Source: CAYSNP01 sp050945855 (GTDB taxonomy: Bacteria > Bacillota > Clostridia > Christensenellales > DTU072). Taken from it: 5,750 nt of DNA. The translations under genes and the position numbers were made by a program. Of this stretch, positions 1 through 4,196 are shown piece by piece (the stretch's first letter is position 1; each line of letters begins with the position of its first letter). The notes beneath the pieces are model-generated. The model saw only the letters and a list, made by a program, of their open reading frames with translations. It did no database searches and was not told the origin of the DNA. The stretch covers positions 1-5,750 of the forward strand of contig JBMNTS010000055.1 in the NCBI GenBank assembly GCA_050945855.1, read 5' to 3'.

Positions 1-2
1 AT

Positions 3-266
3 GACGTGGTTGGCTCCCTTTGCGAAAACAGCGACAAATTCGCGATAGACAGGCGGCTGCCCAAAATCGAGTACGGAGATTACCTTGCCATTCACGACGC
101 CGGCGCGCACGGCTACGCAATGGGCTACAACTACAACGGCAAACTACGCAGCAGCGAAATTCTTTTAGAACCGGATGGTTCCTTCAAACTTATCCGCCGC
201 GCGGAAACGCCCAAAGATTATTTTGCCACCTTCAACTTTATGGAAGAATTTAAGGAGTACAGATAG
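3..266 (+). CDS. lysA: Diaminopimelate decarboxylase, C-terminal part (5' end outside the window)
   Basis: PLP-dependent decarboxylase that converts meso-diaminopimelate to L-lysine in the cytoplasm, the last step of lysine synthesis. Only the last 87 residues are in the window; the family is usually about 400-430 residues, so the start lies upstream and the GTG at 6 is an internal Val codon. Visible landmarks are the C-E-N-S-D stretch (Cys codon 21-23), matching the family's CES-D active-site motif contributed across the dimer interface, and the D-A-G-A-H-G motif (about 93-113), matching the usual GAYG substrate/PLP contact, followed by a G-Y-N-Y-N-G-K-L-R segment typical of one bacterial LysA clade. 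The His in GAHG replaces the common Tyr; I believe this is normal for that clade. The stop (264-266) is one base from the stop of the convergent gene. The family assignment is firm; carboxynorspermidine or arginine decarboxylases fit less well. Confidence 0.9.
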   Translation, partial: DVVGSLCENSDKFAIDRRLPKIEYGDYLAIHDAGAHGYAMGYNYNGKLRSSEILLEPDGSFKLIRRAETPKDYFATFNFMEEFKEYR

Positions 267-267
267 G

Positions 268-924
268 CTACATACGCACCGCCACCGCTTTTTTTGCGTA
301 AGGGTCGATAAGCGCGGCGCTGTAGACGGATTCGGAGCCTAAGTACCCTATATAATAGTAAAATCTGTTTGCCCCGTAAGTATCCTCCACTATGGAAATA
401 TATATTTCCCTTTGGAGGGTATTTCTTTTTATGCTTTCCTTTAACATGTCCTTTAACGCCCGTGAGGATATTTCCAGGGCTTCCTGATAAGTGGTGGTGC
501 TGTCGTTTATATCCGTAAGAGCAAGCTCGCCGGGTACGTCGTCCGCAATAATGGTTACGGTATCGTAAATTATGTTGCCCCCAAAGGTTACGCCCTGCTG
601 ATATCTTATGGAATCCGGGCTCATCTGACCCCGCTGATTCCCGTATTCAAAGCAATACGTTTTCTCCAGTCCTCCCAACTTCAGCGGTATAAGCTCAATC
701 TTTGTAAACTCCTCCGTTTCCCCTTTTATACCGTCGATAATGGGCACAACTTCTTTTATGCCCACCGTTATAACCACCTTAAAATCCTCCGTTTGCCCGA
801 AAAGTTTATGTTTTTCGATATAACTCAAACTTTTTTGCAATATCTTATTAGTATTAACGTTGCAAGCGTAAAGAATAAGTGATATAATCATTAGAATTAT
901 TACGATGCTCAGTTTTTTTATCAT
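268..924 (-). CDS. Hypothetical protein with a lipoprotein-like or anchored N-terminus
   Basis: I do not recognise this 218-residue protein. It begins with M-I-K-K and a hydrophobic stretch of about 16 residues (5-20) ending in L-Y-A-C, so Cys21 could be lipidated by Lgt and cleaved by LspA. Tyr at -2 is atypical for a lipobox, so an uncleaved membrane anchor is the alternative. The remainder (22-218) has no further membrane segment and should be extracytoplasmic. A helix-like segment (about 145-165) is followed by strand-rich sequence with a Y-Y-Y-I-G-Y patch (189-194) and a closing A-L-I-D-P-Y segment (204-209), loosely like the helix-strand-strand pattern of PepSY-type domains; this is only a resemblance. 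The ATG at 922-924 is supported by AGAGG at 930-934, five bases upstream. It diverges from the cation transporter and ends one base from the lysA stop. Expression from the AT-rich gap 941-950 is likely, but no good -35 element is visible on this strand. Confidence 0.75.
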   Translation of the reverse strand: MIKKLSIVIILMIISLILYACNVNTNKILQKSLSYIEKHKLFGQTEDFKVVITVGIKEVVPIIDGIKGETEEFTKIELIPLKLGGLEKTYCFEYGNQRGQMSPDSIRYQQGVTFGGNIIYDTVTIIADDVPGELALTDINDSTTTYQEALEISSRALKDMLKESIKRNTLQREIYISIVEDTYGANRFYYYIGYLGSESVYSAALIDPYAKKAVAVRM

Positions 925-946
925 AAAAGCCTCTTTGTTCTATAAT
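918..946 (+). promoter_or_regulatory. Probable SigA-type promoter of the cation transporter gene
   Basis: A perfect -10 hexamer TATAAT lies at 941-946. The best -35 at 17-bp spacing is TTATCA at 918-923 (four of six matches to TTGACA), which overlaps the start codon of the divergent gene. The predicted transcript starts near 953 and has a leader of roughly 67 bases. The heptamer GGGATAT occurs twice in that leader (964-970 and 979-985), 15 bp apart; its significance is unknown. The same AT-rich block could also serve the minus strand. Confidence 0.4.
930..934 (-). promoter_or_regulatory. Ribosome binding site of the lipoprotein-like gene
   Basis: AGAGG on the minus strand lies five bases before the ATG at 922-924. 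It supports that start over any internal Met codon. Confidence 0.6.
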
Positions 947-1019
947 ATACTGATAAAAAGGGCGGGATATGCTTTAAGGGGATATCGGCAGATCCAATAA
1001 AAATGTCGAAAAAGGGAAC

Positions 1020-2117
1020 ATGAAAAAAACAAAAAGGATAGCAAAAGGCATTCGTGCGGGAGTGGTGGGGGCTTTGTCGAATATAGCCATAGCCTCGGGT
1101 AAACTCGCCGCGGGTATAATTGGGGGCAGCACCGCCATTACCGCGGATGCCATACAGAATTATTCGGACGCGCTTAGCGGACTGGCTACCGCGGTGGGAT
1201 TGAGGTACTCCGCCAAGGCGCCGGACGAAAAACACCCTTACGGTCACGGGAGAATGGAATACGTGGCCGCTTTTGTCGTTGCCCTGATGATATTGGCCGC
1301 AAGCGTGCAGTTATTTGTTACCTCGCTTAACAAAACGATTAAGCCCTCTCCCGTCAGCTACAATACCTTAGTATTTATCGTCACCCTTGTATTCGCTTCG
1401 GGAAAGATTCTCCTTTACATTTATTATAAAATCAAGAACAAAACCGCGAAATCCCCCGCGATCAAGGCTGCAGCCCTAGACTCCCTGGGCGACATAATTA
1501 TCGGACTGGGAGCGGCGGGTTCGTACTTCTTTTCCCGCTTTACCTCTTTCCCCTTAGACGGGGTGTGCGGACTGGCGATAAGCCTGATTATAGCCTACAA
1601 CGGCATTTCCCTGATAAGAGAAACGGTGGCGGATATATTGGGCGGGGTAAGCGATACGGACATCGGCGATAAAATTATGCAGCTCATTTCGGAAAACAGC
1701 AATATAGTAGGCACCCACGACCTTATGGTGCACAGCTACGGGCTGGATAAGCATATAGCCTCCGTGCACATAGAAGTGCCCGGTACGCTGACTTTAGCGC
1801 AGGCGCACAGCATAGCGGATTCCATAGAAAGGCGGGCGGGGCAATCGCTGCAAGTTGATCTGGTAGTGCATATCGACCCCGTTCATCCATCGGACGATAC
1901 TGTTGTAAGGCTGCAGAATAAGATTGAGAATACTCTGGGGCTAATCGATAAAGAGCTGGCTTATCACGATTTTGACTGGGACGCGCACGCCAATACTCTC
2001 AAAGTGGATATCGTAATGCCTTATTCCATGCAGGCAAGAGAACAAGAGGTATGCGACGCGCTGGAAGCCGCCTTTAAGGACGACATAAAACTGATATATA
2101 AAATAGATTATCAATAA
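1020..2117 (+). CDS. Cation diffusion facilitator (CDF) family metal efflux transporter, probably Mn2+-type
   Basis: Membrane antiporter expected to export a divalent metal in exchange for protons. Six membrane segments are visible at about 12-34, 39-61, 81-101, 115-136, 148-171 and 178-199. Against E. coli FieF (numbering from memory), the membrane site A is Q46, D50, D154 and D158. The DxxxD in TM5, instead of the HxxxD of zinc carriers, is the pattern of manganese-type members (MntE-like), but Q46 is unusual. Site B residues D69, H72 and H76 (H-P-Y-G-H-G) are intact. The cytoplasmic domain (about 208-290) keeps all five residues of the FieF binuclear site: H233, H250, H263, H284 and D286. 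A further 75-residue tail (291-365) resembles a degenerate repeat of that domain. The ATG at 1020 is preceded by AAAGGG only three bases upstream, a tight spacing, but no alternative start in frame fits better. The gene ends one base from the convergent membrane gene. The family is certain; the substrate is inferred. Confidence 0.93.
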   Translation: MKKTKRIAKGIRAGVVGALSNIAIASGKLAAGIIGGSTAITADAIQNYSDALSGLATAVGLRYSAKAPDEKHPYGHGRMEYVAAFVVALMILAASVQLFVTSLNKTIKPSPVSYNTLVFIVTLVFASGKILLYIYYKIKNKTAKSPAIKAAALDSLGDIIIGLGAAGSYFFSRFTSFPLDGVCGLAISLIIAYNGISLIRETVADILGGVSDTDIGDKIMQLISENSNIVGTHDLMVHSYGLDKHIASVHIEVPGTLTLAQAHSIADSIERRAGQSLQVDLVVHIDPVHPSDDTVVRLQNKIENTLGLIDKELAYHDFDWDAHANTLKVDIVMPYSMQAREQEVCDALEAAFKDDIKLIYKIDYQ

Positions 2118-2118
2118 C

Positions 2119-2802
2119 TTATATGTGAAAAATACGCTTTAGTTCCTGCCCTATCGCTTTATGCTCAACAATTACCGTAAGCAATATTATCGTTGCGCTG
2201 AGGGCGCCCACGGACAGCGAGGGCCAAAGCACCTCTACCTTTTTAAAGACGGCGATAATATAAGGTATAATGCCGAGTATACCCATGGTCATAAGCGGCA
2301 CCAGATATCTTGTGGATTTTTTGCGGTTGGCTAAAATGTATATGCCCACTATCCCCTGAGATACCAGATACACGGCGGGCAAGGCGTAGGCGTAAAGGTT
2401 AAAGCGTCCGCTCAGCATAATTTCCACCGCCACGATAAGGACGGTAAGCACAAGCGCCTGCCCCATAACCTTGCCGCAGATTCGCTGAGGGGAAAGAATG
2501 GTATTTCTTACCAGAAAATAAAAGTAGATTAAGGAAGCCACCACCACAAACGACCATAGAATTTTAGGGGTGAGGATAAGGTTTACTATCAGGCTCGCCA
2601 CGGACAGCCCGATGGCTATATAAAAGTATATCAGGTCAAATTTAGTGGAGTTGCGCGGCCTTTTCCTCTTTCTTACCGGAAACGCCCGGGTAGACATTTT
2701 GTATTCCAGAATTGTTTGCTCATCCGTCCCCAAGGGATTGTGGCACAAAGGACAGACCAGCGTTTTGCACTTTATATCCACATTGCAATGCTTGCAAATC
2801 AT
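2119..2802 (-). CDS. Zinc-ribbon, six-transmembrane protein (DUF6320-like)
   Basis: Membrane protein of 227 residues, function unknown. The N-terminus is a small zinc ribbon: C3-x2-C6, then C17-P-L-C20, with extra H5 and C12. A basic stretch follows (V-R-K-R-K-R-P-R, 43-50), then six predicted membrane segments at about 57-78, 82-98, 113-130, 137-158, 167-186 and 191-212, with a short charged tail. The basic stretch before the first segment and the even number of segments suggest that both ends face the cytoplasm. From memory the layout matches DUF6320, a Firmicute family often encoded beside acetyltransferase-like genes; I could not search to confirm this. Its ATG (2800-2802) overlaps the TGA of the upstream acyltransferase gene (ATGA), and AAGGGAG lies within that gene's last codons about eight bases upstream, so the two genes are almost certainly co-transcribed and translationally coupled. 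The ribbon may bind a partner protein rather than nucleic acid; this is inference. Confidence 0.85.
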   Translation of the reverse strand: MICKHCNVDIKCKTLVCPLCHNPLGTDEQTILEYKMSTRAFPVRKRKRPRNSTKFDLIYFYIAIGLSVASLIVNLILTPKILWSFVVVASLIYFYFLVRNTILSPQRICGKVMGQALVLTVLIVAVEIMLSGRFNLYAYALPAVYLVSQGIVGIYILANRKKSTRYLVPLMTMGILGIIPYIIAVFKKVEVLWPSLSVGALSATIILLTVIVEHKAIGQELKRIFHI

Positions 2803-4115
2803 TCTCTTATCTCCCTTAAATTGCTCACAACCTCAACATTAAGACCCAAGCCGCTCAATATGGTGAAGAACTGCCGCTCAATTTCGGTGGAAATAAGCTG
2901 CCGCGTAAAAGAAATAACAAGCTTGTCCCGGAAGCTGACTACCGCCATATTGCTGGGGGTGGCCGAGGAGCAATTTAAATTAAACGTAAATTTTTCTATA
3001 TGCTCATGCGTGGAGGGAGGCATATTCACAGGGCCCAGATTGCTTAATATAGAGGTCATTGTGATGGCGGAGCCGAAAAATTTGCCCAATTTGGTCATAA
3101 ATACTTTAAAGGGCAGGGGCAAGGCCTTGATCAGCACCTTTTTGTCTAAAATGGATACCGCGCTGAGTTTGGTATGCAGATCGTCCTTATTAAGACCGTC
3201 CTTCAGCCCTTTTTGGATGACTTTGGCAAAATCCTCCAGCGTATGCGGGGTAGTGTTGGGATTGAGGTAGCACCGGGTAAAGATAACGAAATTATTCAAC
3301 GCATGCGAAGGGAAGAATTTGCGCAAATCGACGGGCACCAGCATCGCCAGATCCTTTTTCCCCCCCGAGTTAAACCCCGAACGGACTACGGCAAGAAGAT
3401 ACACGGAAGCAAGAAAAGCGGTAAGGCTGCAGCCGTACTGTTTGGCGAGTTTCAGCACAGACTCAACCTCTAAGGTGCCCTGAATAAGCCCGTGCCCTTC
3501 CTTTCTGAACTTTTTGCCTTTCAAACCCTGCACCACTTTGCCCCGCATGGTTTTAATGCCTTGGGCAAAATTGAATTTCCTGTAATATTTTAAAAAGCTG
3601 TCCTCCGCCTCGTCTGTCTGAAAGGCGGAAGAAATGTCTTTGACGCTGCCGTCGTTGTGCACATCTATGCCTTTTTCCCACAGGTACTGGAAAACGAGGC
3701 TTTTTAAAAATTCCATTCCCCCGTTGCCGTCGCAAATAGCGTGATTAAAGTCGATAAATATGCTTTTATTGTAATAGGTTACTCTGAACGGATAACCGTT
3801 GGTCAAACGGGTATTGATTTTTTTCAACAGTTCCCCGTGTTCCTGGCTTACCACGGGCGGTTCAGTGTTTTCGTCCAGAAAATGGCGAAAAACCCCGCTC
3901 CTTATCTCTACCTTAAAGGTGGGAAATCTGTCCAATACTTTTTCCAGAGCGCATTTAAGCGCGTCCGCATCGATTACTTCTTTCAACTGAACGCCCAGAC
4001 GAAACAAGGACTGGGTCGCGTGGGTCATCGTAAGAGGATAAACAGTGCCCGAATTATCCAGGCGAAACCATTTTTTTATCCTGCTTTTGCCTTTGTCTTT
4101 TATGCTGTCTTCCAT
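2799..4115 (-). CDS. HxxxDG acyltransferase (alcohol acetyltransferase / condensation-domain superfamily)
   Basis: A 438-residue protein of the CoA-dependent acyltransferase fold shared by alcohol acetyltransferases, PapA-type enzymes, wax ester synthases and NRPS condensation domains. The catalytic motif H125-A-I-C-D129-G130 is intact, with His as the expected general base. Other superfamily landmarks are P-V-D-L-R (261-265), matching the conserved structural Arg motif, and S-N-L-G-P-V (358-363) near the position of the DFGWG-like motif. No signal peptide or membrane segment is seen, so it should be cytoplasmic, perhaps held at the membrane by its coupled partner. It stands alone, without a carrier-protein domain, so NRPS function is unlikely. 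Acyl donor and acceptor are unknown. Start: ATG at 4113-4115 is preferred. An in-frame TTG at 4119-4121 would add two residues but lies between the -10 box and the predicted transcription start; an in-frame TAG at 4137-4139 rules out anything longer. The 3' end overlaps the zinc-ribbon gene by 4 bp. Confidence 0.85.
   Translation of the reverse strand: MEDSIKDKGKSRIKKWFRLDNSGTVYPLTMTHATQSLFRLGVQLKEVIDADALKCALEKVLDRFPTFKVEIRSGVFRHFLDENTEPPVVSQEHGELLKKINTRLTNGYPFRVTYYNKSIFIDFNHAICDGNGGMEFLKSLVFQYLWEKGIDVHNDGSVKDISSAFQTDEAEDSFLKYYRKFNFAQGIKTMRGKVVQGLKGKKFRKEGHGLIQGTLEVESVLKLAKQYGCSLTAFLASVYLLAVVRSGFNSGGKKDLAMLVPVDLRKFFPSHALNNFVIFTRCYLNPNTTPHTLEDFAKVIQKGLKDGLNKDDLHTKLSAVSILDKKVLIKALPLPFKVFMTKLGKFFGSAITMTSILSNLGPVNMPPSTHEHIEKFTFNLNCSSATPSNMAVVSFRDKLVISFTRQLISTEIERQFFTILSGLGLNVEVVSNLREIRE
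2811..2817 (-). promoter_or_regulatory. Ribosome binding site of the zinc-ribbon membrane gene
   Basis: AAGGGAG on the minus strand lies about eight bases before the ATG at 2800-2802, inside the end of the acyltransferase reading frame. It confirms the ATGA-overlap start. Confidence 0.65.
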
Positions 4116-4121
4116 ATTCAA

Positions 4122-4150
4122 AGTATATAGCTTTTCCTACGCCGTGTCAA
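4122..4150 (-). promoter_or_regulatory. Near-consensus SigA-type promoter of the acyltransferase operon
   Basis: On the minus strand, TTGACA (4145-4150) is a perfect -35. It is followed after exactly 17 bp by TATACT (4122-4127), five of six matches to the -10. Transcription should begin about seven bases after the -10, at or within a few bases of A4115, the first base of the ATG. The pair of genes can therefore be transcribed independently of spoIIE upstream. The predicted mRNA would be leaderless or nearly so. AGGAAAAG in the spacer (4131-4138) resembles a ribosome binding site but lies upstream of the predicted start and too far from the ATG (about 19 bases). Confidence 0.7.
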
Positions 4151-4158
4151 GGGAAAGC
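4130..4158. repeat. Imperfect inverted repeat over the -35 region, possible operator
   Basis: GCTTTTCC at 4130-4137 faces GGGAAAGC at 4151-4158: seven of eight positions are complementary, with T4138/A4150 adding one more pair and an 11-base centre. The repeat straddles the -35 box and the spacer of the acyltransferase promoter, where a repressor could act. As an RNA hairpin it would not be part of the transcript from this promoter, so a DNA-binding role is the more sensible reading. No known regulator box is recognised. Confidence 0.35.
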
Positions 4159-4196
4159 CATACTATATTGTTTGCGTAAAACCTCCTTATTAATCC

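Larger units (their letters stand above)
4116..4196. other. spoIIE-acyltransferase intergenic gap
   Basis: This 81-bp gap holds the acyltransferase promoter and inverted repeat described separately. It also carries a perfect anti-16S sequence AAGGAGGT on the minus strand (4181-4188) with no start codon at normal distance. The heptamer TCCTTAT (plus strand) appears twice, at 4184-4190 and 4194-4200, ten bases apart; the second copy covers the spoIIE stop. No hairpin followed by a T run is seen, so an intrinsic terminator for spoIIE is not evident and read-through into the acyltransferase genes is possible. Confidence 0.5.

Noticed and set aside
273..300. TACGCA/TGCGTA inverted repeat with a seven-T run, resembling a terminator
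   Set aside because: The T run lies inside the loop rather than after a GC stem, and the whole element is within the coding end of the reverse-strand gene.
980..995. Short interrupted palindrome GGA-TC/GA-TCC in the transporter leader
   Set aside because: Only five base pairs with a bulge; too weak to call an operator or structured RNA.
925..1019. Manganese riboswitch (yybP-ykoY type) upstream of the metal exporter
   Set aside because: The gap is only 95 bp, the predicted leader is about 67 bases, and no conserved stem-loops of that class or anti-terminator with a U run are visible.
1003..1023. Six-codon leader frame starting at ATG 1003 whose TGA overlaps the transporter ATG
   Set aside because: It has no ribosome binding site and six codons are easily explained by chance.
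2716..3270. Long forward frames opposite the acyltransferase gene, and others opposite spoIIE (e.g. 4213-4821)
   Set aside because: They are antisense shadows of strongly supported genes, with low-complexity composition, no recognisable domains and no ribosome binding sites.
2799..4115. NRPS condensation domain or secondary-metabolite cluster
   Set aside because: Only the shared HxxxDG fold is present; there are no adenylation, carrier-protein or thioesterase genes nearby.
4119..4121. TTG as the start of the acyltransferase gene
   Set aside because: It lies directly after the -10 box and upstream of the predicted transcription start; the ATG six bases downstream fits better. It remains possible on read-through transcripts.
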